Origin: Halonotius pteroides
GTDB lineage: Archaea; Halobacteriota; Halobacteria; Halobacteriales; Haloferacaceae
Reading direction: 5' to 3'
Length of the DNA: 64,000 nucleotides
Assembly: GCF_003605635.1 (NCBI RefSeq)
Contig: NZ_QMDW01000002.1
Span: 1-64,000, forward strand
Part shown: positions 1 to 8,105 of the stretch, in pieces
Layout: the number at the start of each line of letters is the position of its first letter
How positions within the stretch are numbered: the first letter of the stretch is position 1
Made by a program: the position numbers and the translations under genes
The notes under the pieces: model-generated
The model's database searches: none
Seen by the model: the letters and a program-made list of their open reading frames with translations, nothing else
What the model was told of the DNA's origin: nothing

Positions 1-23
1 GCATATTTGTCTCTGCTACCGAG

Positions 24-305
24 CTAATGGGCTGTCTGGAGCTTAGGCGATAACGGGTGCAATCGAACGGTCTGTACTGAGAACGAAGAATACGTCGTGA
101 ACGACCCACAGGCACCAGTGCCAATCAAGAGGGCAGCCTCCTTTGGAAGACCAGCAAACGCCACCAACGCAAGAACAAAACTTCCGATTACGTTCACGCC
201 AAGCGTCCCAACTGGGAATCGGTCGTGTTGGAGTCGCATGCCAACGTAGTGTCGGAAGACAGCACCGATGGCACCACCTGTTCCAACGAGATGGGCTGGC
301 TCCAT
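24..305 (-). CDS. crcB: CrcB/Fluc fluoride channel subunit, C-terminally truncated
   Basis: Member of the CrcB/Fluc family, whose dimers export fluoride through the membrane. Visible are TM1 with the GGAIGAVFRHYVG motif (residues 9-21), TM2 with PVGTLGVNVIGSF (about 32-44) and TM3 with the GSFTTYSSFSVQTV pore motif (about 67-80). The protein ends 12 residues later with a non-hydrophobic tail and a stop at 24-26, so TM4 is absent. It is 93 residues against about 120-135 for the family and for its upstream partner. Its ATG overlaps the partner stop codon by one base (TGATG), so translation is coupled. It may be a decaying gene or one half of a heterodimer with altered topology. Confidence 0.8.
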   Translation of the reverse strand: MEPAHLVGTGGAIGAVFRHYVGMRLQHDRFPVGTLGVNVIGSFVLALVAFAGLPKEAALLIGTGACGSFTTYSSFSVQTVRLHPLSPKLQTAH

Positions 306-715
306 CAGTCACCCACCTCCAGTGACAGTTGGGTACCTGTCATCACTCTGCGAGCACTTTCACGACCAGCAACAACTGCTGAGAATCCGAGCGCATAACT
401 CGTACCGATGTACCCGATAGCCACCAGCGGTGTCGTGGTAATCGCATCGATAATGAACGTGCTATAGGTGGTAAATGAGGAAATAAACCCAGTTGCCATG
501 ATAGACCGTCCAGACTCAGATATCGTGTCACCGAGAATATTCTCATAAAAGAGGAACCCGAGAGCCATCGACCCGAGAACGTTGACAGTCAAAGTCGCCG
601 CCAATGAGGAAGGCAGCGTCAACTCAACGAAATAGCGGAGGTTTGATCCGGCGAAGCCACCGACGGCGATGATTAGAATCGTTTCGACGTGTTCGAGCAA
701 CTGTGTCTGTCTCAT
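305..715 (-). CDS. crcB: CrcB/Fluc fluoride channel subunit, full length
   Basis: A 136-residue, four-TM CrcB-type fluoride channel subunit. The family signatures are visible: GGFAGSNLRYFVE in TM1, TVNVLGSMALGF in TM2 and SSFTTYSTFIIDA in TM3, followed by a complete TM4 (about residues 98-118). Haloarchaea and many bacteria carry two crcB genes in tandem, and Fluc channels work as dual-topology dimers. The gene is first in a two-gene operon with the truncated crcB. It is preceded at once by a sequence matching the fluoride riboswitch, so it is expected to be induced by fluoride. There is no Shine-Dalgarno motif; only AATA separates the aptamer P1 stem from the ATG. Confidence 0.93.
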   Translation of the reverse strand: MRQTQLLEHVETILIIAVGGFAGSNLRYFVELTLPSSLAATLTVNVLGSMALGFLFYENILGDTISESGRSIMATGFISSFTTYSTFIIDAITTTPLVAIGYIGTSYALGFSAVVAGRESARRVMTGTQLSLEVGD

Positions 716-719
716 TATT

Positions 720-777
720 GGGCGAGATAGGAGTCATCAGCCGTGTCGGCGGTTGGGGCAGGCGGACTCCATCGCCC
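720..777 (-). ncRNA. Fluoride riboswitch (crcB motif RNA)
   Basis: Read on the minus strand, this segment begins GGGCGATGGAGTCCGCC, continues through CAACCGCC and GGCTGATGACTCCTA, and ends TCTCGCCC. These blocks match the conserved pieces of the crcB-motif fluoride aptamer: GGCGATGG.GT.CGCC, AAC.GCC, GGCT.ATGAC.CCTA. The outer strands GGGCGA and TCGCCC pair as a perfect 6-bp P1. It lies directly upstream of a crcB gene, which is the natural target. The P1 3' strand ends 4 nt before the ATG, which suggests control of translation initiation rather than a terminator. Confidence 0.92.
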
Positions 778-925
778 GAATCAACCCACAGGGGGATGCT
801 GATTGCTTCCGACGACAACCCTATGAGAATTACGATACGATATGCAACCTCTTTATCTTGCACAGCCCGATCTCCCAGATTTGAGACAGATTTCGTTGTT
901 TCACTACTCTCGGTAAGAACCAACG

Positions 926-2485
926 CTATGTATTCCCGCAGTCGTGTTCGATCAATGTCTGCCGGGTCGGCTCGTCATACGTCCCGTCGACCGGGCTGGG
1001 CTGAATCATCCGGTAGAGCGTGATCGACTCCGTCGGTTGGCCGTAGCGACTAGTCGCCTCTCGGCAGGCCCACTCGGCGTACCCCCGTCCGATCGCGCCG
1101 TCGGTGTCGCCGCTCACCGCGGACATGAACTTCCGTTCGCGGAACGAATCGTAGGTTGTCGCCGCATCCGGCGGGCGGTCGAATGAGGGGCTATCCCGGA
1201 CGGCCGCCACCGTCGAACCGTTGTCGAGGGTAGCGTTGGTAATAAACCAGCTGTAGGAATCGGTCGGATTCGGCGCGTACAACCCCCACGACTGATCGAG
1301 GATCGCCGTCGCCTCCGCCTCGTACGGTGGCTCGTACTCGGCGACGTGGCCAACACCATACAACAGCACAAAGACGAGGGCAAAGACGCCGAGAATCGTT
1401 ACCAAGGATCCCGCATAGGCTCGACCGAAGGCAACGAGGTCGCCGCGGCCCCGCCAAGCTGCCGTCTCAGCGAGTCGGCGTTCGATCGGCTCCCCACCGA
1501 ACCACCAGCCGAGGCGGCCCGCTGGCGGCGGTGTCGTCACCGCATCCGGCAGCACGCGGACGACGGCGTTCCAGAACGGTGGCGTCAGATACGGGAGCAC
1601 CGAGGCCGTCAACACGAAGGGGAACAGCCCGACCATCAGCGTCGGTACCATCCCGAGGAACGCCCCGATGTAGACAAGCGCGGCCGCCGCTCGGAGCCGT
1701 CCGGCGGTCAGAAAGAGGAAGCCGATCGAGCCGGCCAGTAGCGTCACCCAGCCATAGTTGAGGAGTTCCAATAGCGTCGGATAGGAACCCAGGTAGTTGC
1801 CCAGCAGCACCGTCATCTCGTCGTTGCCGAAGGCGATCTGGAGAGCCTCGCCGGCATACCACGTCTCACCCTGATGTTTGAGCACCGCGTTCTGCGTGAA
1901 GACAACCAGCGGCTGGGCGAGCACGGCGGTCGTCGCCGCGTTCATCACCGTCTCACGAGACGATCCACGACGAACAGCGTCGATCGACCACCGCTCGCCC
2001 AGCGGCGTCAACAGTGCGAGCGGCAGCAGCGTCCGCAAGAGGATATCGCCGCCGTTGAGCACCGCCGGGTTGCGGGCGTGCAACGAAACCAAGAGGACGA
2101 ACGAACAGACGCCGACAAGCCGCGTTCGGTAGCCGACAACGAAGGCAAGCGCGAACAGCCCGGCCAGCACGAACAGCAGCGATTGAAACCACAGCGACCC
2201 GGAGAATGCGTGGATCGATAGCCCGGCAAACTGCGTGTAGGTCGCCTCGTGGACGGCCAGCGGGTAGACGCCGCTGTCGGTGTAGTATTTTTGAATCCCG
2301 GGCGCGCGGTGGGCAAGATCGATGAGCAGAGTCGTCCCCAGTAGAATCCGCATCGCGGCCAGCGCGCGGGTGTCGACGCGGAGTCGACGACGAGCCGCAG
2401 CGACAGCCGGCGCGAACGGCCCACCCGAGCCGAACAGCCGGGTCGCCGACGCGCGGAGCCGAGCGAATGGCGAGGCGTCAGTCAT
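926..2485 (-). CDS. HTTM-domain membrane protein
   Basis: A 519-residue polytopic membrane protein of the HTTM family (horizontally transferred transmembrane domain, related to vitamin K-dependent gamma-carboxylase). The N-terminal half has the typical hydrophobic pattern: ALAAMRILLGTTLLIDL near residue 42, then repeated membrane spans to about residue 300, with another span near residues 360-380. The C-terminal ~140 residues are soluble and unique. Only the fold-level family is recognised; the substrate is unknown. The gene is divergent from a DUF2071/DCC gene pair, and HTTM and DCC proteins are frequent neighbours in haloarchaea, which suggests a shared process. It is separated by about 210 bp from the crcB operon. 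Confidence 0.8.
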   Translation of the reverse strand: MTDASPFARLRASATRLFGSGGPFAPAVAAARRRLRVDTRALAAMRILLGTTLLIDLAHRAPGIQKYYTDSGVYPLAVHEATYTQFAGLSIHAFSGSLWFQSLLFVLAGLFALAFVVGYRTRLVGVCSFVLLVSLHARNPAVLNGGDILLRTLLPLALLTPLGERWSIDAVRRGSSRETVMNAATTAVLAQPLVVFTQNAVLKHQGETWYAGEALQIAFGNDEMTVLLGNYLGSYPTLLELLNYGWVTLLAGSIGFLFLTAGRLRAAAALVYIGAFLGMVPTLMVGLFPFVLTASVLPYLTPPFWNAVVRVLPDAVTTPPPAGRLGWWFGGEPIERRLAETAAWRGRGDLVAFGRAYAGSLVTILGVFALVFVLLYGVGHVAEYEPPYEAEATAILDQSWGLYAPNPTDSYSWFITNATLDNGSTVAAVRDSPSFDRPPDAATTYDSFRERKFMSAVSGDTDGAIGRGYAEWACREATSRYGQPTESITLYRMIQPSPVDGTYDEPTRQTLIEHDCGNT

Positions 2486-2749
2486 ACGTTCAAGCGAGGG
2501 CTCAGCGATCGTGCTGACAGCACTACTGGCAGATGCTTCGAGCCACGGGAAACTGGCTGCAACGACATACTCGGGGCTACGATGGGCGGCTGATAGGTTT
2601 TGTGTGTCAGCGATCGCGCATACGGCAGCGGTTCCAACAGCATAATTGCTGTATCGATGCTGACAGCAGACACTGCCGGTGATTCCACTGCTTGCGGTCG
2701 GTTATCGCGTGAGCGAACCCCCTATGTTGCTACAGTCATAAACAGTCGT

Positions 2750-3454
2750 ATGGGCATTCAGCTGGCGATGGGGTGGCGACACCTGCTGTTCGAGAACTGG
2801 CGGGTTGATCCGGATGTGATCGCCGAACGGCTTCCCGAGGCGCTCACCGTCGACACCTACGACGGCTCGGGCTGGCTTTCGGTCGTGCCGTACACCAACG
2901 TCGCCGTCCGACCACAAGGGTTGCCGGCCACGGTCGGCCAGCCGCTGCCGGAGCTCAACCTCCGCACCTACGTCACCTGCGATGGCGAGCCGGGGATCTA
3001 CTTTTTCAGCCTCGATGCACAGGGGGTGGCCGGCGTCCTCGGCGCACGGGTGACCCAGCACCTGCCGTACTACTATGCCCGGATTAGTCTCGACGGCGAC
3101 GGCGAGCGGATCCGGTTCGACAGTCAGCGTCGGCATCCTGGTGCGCGACCGGCACACTACACCGCGACCTACGGGCCAAGCGGTGAGTCCTTTGCGTCGA
3201 GCGACGACCCGCTGGCCGGATTTCTCACCGAACGCTACCGATTTTACACCGAAGGGTCAGACGGCGCGCTTCGCTACACCGATGTCGACCACGAGCCATG
3301 GAGGCTGTATCCGGCCGAGGCCGAAACCGAGACGAATACGCTGTTCCGCGCCGACGGGTTCGAACACCCGGACGGTGAACCGGTTCGATACTACAGCCCA
3401 GGGGTTGATGTGACCACCGGCACAAGCAGTCGCTGGACTGGAGGCACCCAATGA
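2750..3454 (+). CDS. DUF2071 (YqjF-like) family protein
   Basis: A 234-residue soluble protein of the DUF2071 family. Family features include the start MGWRHLLFENWRVDPDVIAERLPEAL, the central WLSVVPYTNVAVRPQGLP block and ELNLRTYVT...GIYFFSLDA. The function is not established. I chose the ATG at 2750 because the family similarity begins there; the reading frame stays open upstream to 2600 but lacks family signal. The stop overlaps the next start by 4 bp (ATGA), so it is translationally coupled to the DCC thiol protein downstream and divergent from the HTTM gene. Confidence 0.82.
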   Translation: MGIQLAMGWRHLLFENWRVDPDVIAERLPEALTVDTYDGSGWLSVVPYTNVAVRPQGLPATVGQPLPELNLRTYVTCDGEPGIYFFSLDAQGVAGVLGARVTQHLPYYYARISLDGDGERIRFDSQRRHPGARPAHYTATYGPSGESFASSDDPLAGFLTERYRFYTEGSDGALRYTDVDHEPWRLYPAEAETETNTLFRADGFEHPDGEPVRYYSPGVDVTTGTSSRWTGGTQ

Positions 3455-3906
3455 GCGACCAGCCACCTACCCAGCCGGCAACGGCCGACGATCCACTGGC
3501 CGAGCTTGGCGGCCGGCCGGTGTTGCTGTTCGATGGCGTCTGTAACCTCTGCAATCGAAGCGTCCAGGAGATCATCCCACGAGATCCGACCGGCAAAATC
3601 GCGTTTGCGCCGCTGCAGTCGGCGATCGGCCGCGCCCTCCAGAAGCGACACGGCTTCGACACCGATACCCTCGACACCGTCATTCTCGTTGAGGGCAACT
3701 CGGTGCAGACGAAATCCGACGCGGCGATCCGGGTCGCCGAACTGCTGGGCTGGCCCTACGCCGCGCTTGTCCTTGCTCGATTAGTACCGCGGAGCATCCG
3801 CAACGAGATGTATGATTTCGTCGCCGACAACCGCTATGACTGGTTTGGGCGGAAAGATCGGTGTATGGTGCCTGATGAGGAGGTAAGCGATCGATTTCTG
3901 GGGTAA
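3451..3906 (+). CDS. DCC family thiol-disulfide oxidoreductase (DUF393)
   Basis: A 151-residue thioredoxin-like protein of the DCC family. The signature DGVCNLCN (DxxCxxC) sits at about residues 30-37 behind the beta strand VLLFDG, and the C-terminal YDFVADNRYDWFGR block is also typical. It probably performs thiol-disulfide exchange; the partner is unknown. The gene overlaps the DUF2071 gene by 4 bp and has a GGAGG ribosome-binding site inside that gene. Proximity to an HTTM gene repeats an association seen in other haloarchaea. Confidence 0.87.
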   Translation: MSDQPPTQPATADDPLAELGGRPVLLFDGVCNLCNRSVQEIIPRDPTGKIAFAPLQSAIGRALQKRHGFDTDTLDTVILVEGNSVQTKSDAAIRVAELLGWPYAALVLARLVPRSIRNEMYDFVADNRYDWFGRKDRCMVPDEEVSDRFLG

Positions 3907-3923
3907 CGCGGCGACGACACCGC

Positions 3924-4346
3924 ATGCAGATAGCTGATCGGTCGGTGTCGGCGCTGTGGCTTTTGATCGTCGTGCTTGCAGTCGCCATTCTCGTTGCCTC
4001 CGTGGTTCCGGTTCCGGCAGCGACGCCACAGACTGATCCGACTGGCAGCGTCGACACCACGACACTACTGCATATCGTCGGCTACGCGACGCTTACAGCG
4101 GGTGGTGTCATCGCCGTCGCACGCGAGGGGTGGTCAGGGCGTCGTCAGCAACGCCGCGGTGTCGGTAGCGTCGGCACCGTCGCTGTCATCATCGCGCTGG
4201 TCGCTCTGTTCGGCGTTGGCACCGAACTGCTGCAGGCGACGATCCCGTGGCGCACATTCTCGGTCGCCGAGATCGGACTCAACGCCGCGAGCGCGGCAGC
4301 CGGCGGCCTGCTCGCAACGATGTGGTTTTACCGCCCAGCCGAGTAA
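3924..4346 (+). CDS. VanZ-like membrane protein
   Basis: A 140-residue membrane protein with about four TM segments. The VanZ-family pattern is visible in DTTTLLHIVGYATLTAGGV (about residues 42-60) and in the GTELLQATIPWRTFSVAEIGLN...AAGG block (about 99-127), where E, Q, R and N are the conserved polar positions. VanZ-type proteins are linked to envelope or glycolipid properties, but the role here is unknown. It starts 17 bp after the DCC gene and ends 8 bp before RaSEA, so it is likely part of the same transcript. Confidence 0.78.
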   Translation: MQIADRSVSALWLLIVVLAVAILVASVVPVPAATPQTDPTGSVDTTTLLHIVGYATLTAGGVIAVAREGWSGRRQQRRGVGSVGTVAVIIALVALFGVGTELLQATIPWRTFSVAEIGLNAASAAAGGLLATMWFYRPAE

Positions 4347-4354
4347 GGTTGGCA

Positions 4355-5431
4355 ATGAGTAAGCCGAGTCCGGAGGTCTACGAGGAAGACCGCGGGATGG
4401 ACGCCCACAACTCAGTCATGCGGGATATCCGTGGGCTGAAGGACAAACACTACGACCCCCACGAGCCGACCCGCGTCTGGCTCGACGAGGATAACACGCC
4501 GGGCGGCGTCTACGACTCGTTGACGATCATCCTCAACACCGGTGGCTGTCGGTGGGCCCGCGCCGGCGGCTGTACGATGTGTGGCTACGTCGCCGAAAGC
4601 GTCGAGGGCGGCAGCGTCGCCCACGAGGCACTGATGGATCAGATCGAGATCTGTCTCGACCACGAGTCCAGCAACGCCGACGAGCCGGCCGAGCTGATCA
4701 AGATCTACACCTCGGGCTCCTTTCTCGACGAACGGGAGGTCGGCGCGGAAACCCGGCAGGCTATCGCGGAGACGTTCAGCGACCGTGAGCGGATCGTTGT
4801 CGAATCGTTGCCCGATTTCGTCGACAGCGAGAAGATCGCCGACTTCACCGACCAGGGCCTCGCCGTCGACATCGCCGTCGGCCTCGAAACCGCGACCGAC
4901 CGGGTGCGGCATGACTGCGTCAACAAGTACTTCGATTTCGCCGATTTCGAGGCCGCCTGTGCGACCGCACAGGACGCTGGCGCGGGGATCAAGGCCTACC
5001 TGCTGATGAAACCGCCCTTCCTCTCGGAGGCTGAAGCACGCGACGACATGGTTGAGTCGGTGCGCCGCTGTGCCGCCGTCGATGGCTGTCACACGGTGTC
5101 GATGAACCCCTGTAACGTCCAAGAGTACACGATGGTCAACGAACTGTTTCGGGCAGGCGGGTATCGCCCGCCGTGGCTCTGGTCGGTCGCCGACGTGCTG
5201 GAGCGGACGGTCGATGTCGACGCCATCGTCGTCTCCGACCCGGTCGGCCACGGCTCGGATCGCGGCGCGCACAACTGCGGGGAGTGCGACGACCGCGTTC
5301 AGAAGGCGATCAAGGACTTCGACCTGCGGCAGGATCCTACCGTTTTCGAGCAGGTGAGTTGCGACTGCGAGCGAACGTGGGAGCTTGTGATCGAGGAAGA
5401 GACGAGCTACGCGATGCCGTTGGCGCGGTAG
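4355..5431 (+). CDS. Archaeosine biosynthesis radical SAM protein RaSEA
   Basis: A 358-residue radical SAM enzyme. The cluster motif is GCRWARAGGCTMCGY (CX7CX2C) near residue 58, the arrangement typical of the TIGR01210/RaSEA family. RaSEA acts with ArcS on lysine-modified preQ0 in tRNA to form archaeosine at G15. Further conserved segments are IYTSGSFLDEREV, VESLPDF and a C-terminal CGECDDRVQKAI...CDCE cysteine-rich part. The ATG at 4355 is chosen because it lies just downstream of the VanZ stop and is close to the family start. ArcS is not in the window. Confidence 0.88.
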   Translation: MSKPSPEVYEEDRGMDAHNSVMRDIRGLKDKHYDPHEPTRVWLDEDNTPGGVYDSLTIILNTGGCRWARAGGCTMCGYVAESVEGGSVAHEALMDQIEICLDHESSNADEPAELIKIYTSGSFLDEREVGAETRQAIAETFSDRERIVVESLPDFVDSEKIADFTDQGLAVDIAVGLETATDRVRHDCVNKYFDFADFEAACATAQDAGAGIKAYLLMKPPFLSEAEARDDMVESVRRCAAVDGCHTVSMNPCNVQEYTMVNELFRAGGYRPPWLWSVADVLERTVDVDAIVVSDPVGHGSDRGAHNCGECDDRVQKAIKDFDLRQDPTVFEQVSCDCERTWELVIEEETSYAMPLAR

Positions 5432-5443
5432 CGGACGACGAAT

Positions 5444-5716
5444 CTACTCCTCATCAAGGATTTCGTCGCGGCTGAACGTCTCGCTGTCGCCCGTTCGGCG
5501 GGCGTACTCGACGGCGGCGATCTCCTTCCAGCTTTCGCGTGTCAACCCCGGATGTTTGACTGTATCCCGGAGCGCGTCGCGGATGAACTCGCTGCGGCTG
5601 TTGTACCCTTCCTCCTGCCACGTCGCGTCGATGTCTTCGAGGAACGACTCCGTTAGTCGGATGTTGATGTTCGTTTTCGCCGGCTCGCCGTCATCAGATG
5701 TATCTGTACTCGACAT
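5444..5716 (-). CDS. Ribbon-helix-helix DNA-binding protein
   Basis: A 90-residue protein with a CopG/NikR-type ribbon-helix-helix domain: strand KTNINIRLTESFLEDID (about residues 14-30), then helix-turn-helix YNSRSEFIRDALRDTV (about 38-53). The acidic C-terminus is about 35 residues long. It could be a stand-alone regulator or an antitoxin, but there is no toxin-like gene beside it. It is convergent with RaSEA, with a 12-bp gap, and lies downstream of purQ in the same direction. Confidence 0.8.
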   Translation of the reverse strand: MSSTDTSDDGEPAKTNINIRLTESFLEDIDATWQEEGYNSRSEFIRDALRDTVKHPGLTRESWKEIAAVEYARRTGDSETFSRDEILDEE

Positions 5717-5769
5717 ACAGGCGAGTTACACGCCATCACTCAAGAGGGTATGGCAGGCACAACGAGGGA

Positions 5770-6447
5770 TCAGGCCCGGAAACCGGTCAGAATATTCTCG
5801 CCGTCGGTGCCGCCAACATCAGGCAGCGTCGCCCGTTCTGGATGCGGCATCAACACGGCGACCGACTCGCGCTCGCCGAGAATGCCAGCGACGTTGTGCG
5901 TCGAGCCGTTCGGGTTCGCCTCGTCGGTGACGTTGCCGTCGGCGTCACAGTAGCGGAACAGCACGCGGTCGTCGGCGACGAGTTCCTCGTATCGCTTTTC
6001 GGTGATCTCGAACCGCCCTTCGCCGTGGGCGATGGGGATTTCAATTATGTCGCCCTCGTCGAACTGCTCGGTCCACGGTGTATCAGCGCGTTCGACCCGC
6101 AGATGGACGTGTTCACACTGGAATCGCGCGCGCTCGTTCGTCGTGAACGCACCGTCTGTAAGCCCTGACTCACACCCGATCTGCGCACCGTTGCAGACGC
6201 CGAGGACAGGCGTACCGTCGGCGGCCGCATCTCTAATGTCGTCCATGATCGGCGAGCGGGCGGCCATCGCGCCGGCCCGGAGGTAATCGCCATACGAAAA
6301 CCCGCCCGGAACGACGACGCCGGTGGTTTCGGCAGGCAGACCATCCTCGTGCCAGACGCGTTCGGCATCGATATCGAGATACTCCAGTGCGCGAACTGCG
6401 TCGCGGTCGCAGTTCGAGCCGCCGAACTGGACGACAGCGACCGTCAT
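5770..6447 (-). CDS. purQ: Phosphoribosylformylglycinamidine synthase I (glutaminase)
   Basis: A 225-residue class I glutamine amidotransferase subunit of FGAM synthase, which supplies ammonia for the fourth step of purine synthesis. The N-terminus VAVVQFGGSNCDRDAV, the nucleophile elbow GVCNGAQI (catalytic Cys near residue 89) and the C-terminal MPHPERA with catalytic His are all present. The start overlaps the purS stop by 4 bp (ATGA). The large subunit purL is not in the window, as expected for the PurS/PurQ/PurL type enzyme. Confidence 0.95.
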   Translation of the reverse strand: MTVAVVQFGGSNCDRDAVRALEYLDIDAERVWHEDGLPAETTGVVVPGGFSYGDYLRAGAMAARSPIMDDIRDAAADGTPVLGVCNGAQIGCESGLTDGAFTTNERARFQCEHVHLRVERADTPWTEQFDEGDIIEIPIAHGEGRFEITEKRYEELVADDRVLFRYCDADGNVTDEANPNGSTHNVAGILGERESVAVLMPHPERATLPDVGGTDGENILTGFRA

Positions 6448-6707
6448 GTCGACTCCGCGGCGGGAGCCGCCGACACCTCGTAGTCATGGATCGTCGGGTT
6501 CGCCAACAGGCGTTCGGCCATCGACTCGGCGCGCTGTTCGGCCTCAGCGGCGTCGTCGGCCTCAAGATCGATCTCGAAGCGGTCGGCCGAGCGGAGCTCC
6601 GAGAGTTCGAACCCGAGCCGTTCGAGGTTCTGTTTTGTCGTCTCGGCCTCCGGATCAAGGACGCCGTGTTTCAGGCGGACAGTGACGGTCGCGGTGTAGG
6701 CGGTCAT
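6444..6707 (-). CDS. purS: Phosphoribosylformylglycinamidine synthase subunit PurS
   Basis: An 87-residue PurS that bridges PurQ and PurL. Family features are YTATVTVRLKHGVLDPEAETT and RLGFELSELRSADRFEIDLEAD. It is the upstream member of a purS-purQ pair overlapping by 4 bp. A TATA-like CAAAAGAG lies about 33 nt upstream on the minus strand, so the pair probably has its own promoter separate from the desulfurase gene 72 bp upstream. Confidence 0.95.
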   Translation of the reverse strand: MTAYTATVTVRLKHGVLDPEAETTKQNLERLGFELSELRSADRFEIDLEADDAAEAEQRAESMAERLLANPTIHDYEVSAAPAAEST

Positions 6708-6779
6708 TACCGTCGACTGAGTGAGGGGCGCGAAAAACTCTTTTGAACGGCGGTTCGAAGCGAGTTGGCGTCGTAGCGA

Positions 6780-8057
6780 TTAGGCAAACAGCTGTCGGGC
6801 GTCGTCGACAGCCTCGACGAGTGCGTCGATCTCCTCGCGGGTGTTGTAGACGTAGAAGGACGCCCGAGCAGAGGCGGCCGCTCCAAGCGTGTCGTGAAGC
6901 GGCTGGGTGCAGTGATCGCCAGCGCGGATCGCTACGGCGAAATCGTTGAGGATGCTGGACAGATCGTGGGCGTGAACGCCGTCGACGTTGAAGCCGACCA
7001 GGCCGCCGCGATCGTCGCCCGACGGGCCGTAGATCGTCACGTCGTCGTAGCGGTTCAACTGCTCGTATGCGTACTCCGCCAGCAGCTCCTCGTGGGCCTG
7101 GATGTTCTCCATGCCGATATCCTCGATGTAGTCGATCGCCGCGTCGAAGGCGACCGCCTGTGCGATAGAGGGCGTGCCGGCCTCGAACTTCCACGGCAGC
7201 TCCTCCCACGTCGAGTCCTCGTAGGTCACCTTCCGGATCATATCGCCGCCGTAGAGATACGGCTGCATCGAGTCGAGAATGTGTTCCTTGCCGTACAGCA
7301 CGCCGATGCCTGTTGGGCCGAGCATCTTGTGGGCCGAAAACGACAGGAAATCGGCATCCATCTCGCCGACATCGACCGGCCGCGTCGGCACCGATTGGGC
7401 ACCGTCGACAAAGGAGTAGGCGTCAACCTCGTGGGCCATCCGAGTGATCTCCTCGACGGGGTTGATCGTCCCAAGGGCGTTTGAGATATGCACGAGCGAG
7501 ACCATCTCCGTGGAGTCGTCGATCAACTCGGCGGCGTGCTCCATATCGAGGCGACCATCCTCGGTGATATCGATAAACCGGAGTTCCGCGCCCGTCCGCT
7601 TGCAGACCTGCTGCCAGGTCACCAGCGAGGCGTGGTGTTCCATCTGTGTCAACACGACAGAGTCGCCCTCACCGAGTTCGGCCAGCCCCCATGCGTAGGC
7701 GACAAGATTCATCGACTCGGTTGTGTTCTTCGTAAAGATGATCTCCTCGCGGCCGTCAGCCCCGATGAAGTCGGCGACGTTGTCGTGGGCCTCCTCGTAG
7801 ACGACGGAGGCTTCCTGGCTCAGTTGGTGGATGCCGCGGTGGACATTGGCGTTGTAGCTGTAGTAGTAGTCAGCGATGCTCTCGACGACTGGTTTCGGTG
7901 TCTGGCTGGTTGCGGCGTTGTCAAGATACACCAGCGGCTCAGTGTCGTCGTCGCTTTCACCGGGGGTGGTCACGTCGCCGCCGACGTTGCGGTCGAGCAC
8001 CGGGAAATCAGCCCGGATCGCCTCGACATCGATCGGATAGGCGTCTTGTGTACTCAT
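6780..8057 (-). CDS. sufS: SufS-type cysteine desulfurase
   Basis: A 425-residue PLP-dependent cysteine desulfurase of the SufS/CsdA group, which delivers sulfur for Fe-S cluster assembly. YLDNAATSQTPKPV lies near residue 43, NANVHRGIHQLS follows, the PLP lysine is in SFSAHKMLGPTG, and the catalytic cysteine is in RAGDHCTQPLH near the C-terminus. The ATG at 8057 is chosen because the protein family starts there; the open frame upstream overlaps DUF424. The rest of the suf genes are not in the window. An inverted repeat lies in the promoter. Confidence 0.92.
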   Translation of the reverse strand: MSTQDAYPIDVEAIRADFPVLDRNVGGDVTTPGESDDDTEPLVYLDNAATSQTPKPVVESIADYYYSYNANVHRGIHQLSQEASVVYEEAHDNVADFIGADGREEIIFTKNTTESMNLVAYAWGLAELGEGDSVVLTQMEHHASLVTWQQVCKRTGAELRFIDITEDGRLDMEHAAELIDDSTEMVSLVHISNALGTINPVEEITRMAHEVDAYSFVDGAQSVPTRPVDVGEMDADFLSFSAHKMLGPTGIGVLYGKEHILDSMQPYLYGGDMIRKVTYEDSTWEELPWKFEAGTPSIAQAVAFDAAIDYIEDIGMENIQAHEELLAEYAYEQLNRYDDVTIYGPSGDDRGGLVGFNVDGVHAHDLSSILNDFAVAIRAGDHCTQPLHDTLGAAASARASFYVYNTREEIDALVEAVDDARQLFA

Positions 8058-8091
8058 TACATCCCTATAGGATCCGCGGGGGTAACACGTC

Positions 8092-8105
8092 TTCGGTTCA
8101 CCGAA
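8092..8105 (-). promoter_or_regulatory. Inverted repeat in sufS promoter, possible operator
   Basis: TTCGGT-TC-ACCGAA is a perfect 6+2+6 inverted repeat. On the minus strand it abuts the TATA-like CATATTTTT (8104-8112), placing it between the TATA box and the predicted transcription start of the desulfurase gene. That is a common repressor position in archaea. The half-site resembles the TTAGG/CCTAA half of DtxR/IdeR-type metal regulator sites; this comparison is inference. Confidence 0.45.

Noticed and set aside
2482-2688. A 68-codon minus-strand frame ending on the HTTM start codon
   Set aside because: No recognisable family, it fills a divergent promoter gap, and it has no ribosome-binding site; kept only as a warning about chance start-stop overlap.
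4412-5272. A 286-codon minus-strand frame inside the RaSEA gene
   Set aside because: Complementary shadow of a gene with intact radical SAM motifs.
5444-5716. Toxin-antitoxin module
   Set aside because: The RHH protein has no adjacent small toxin gene on either side; neighbours are purQ and RaSEA.
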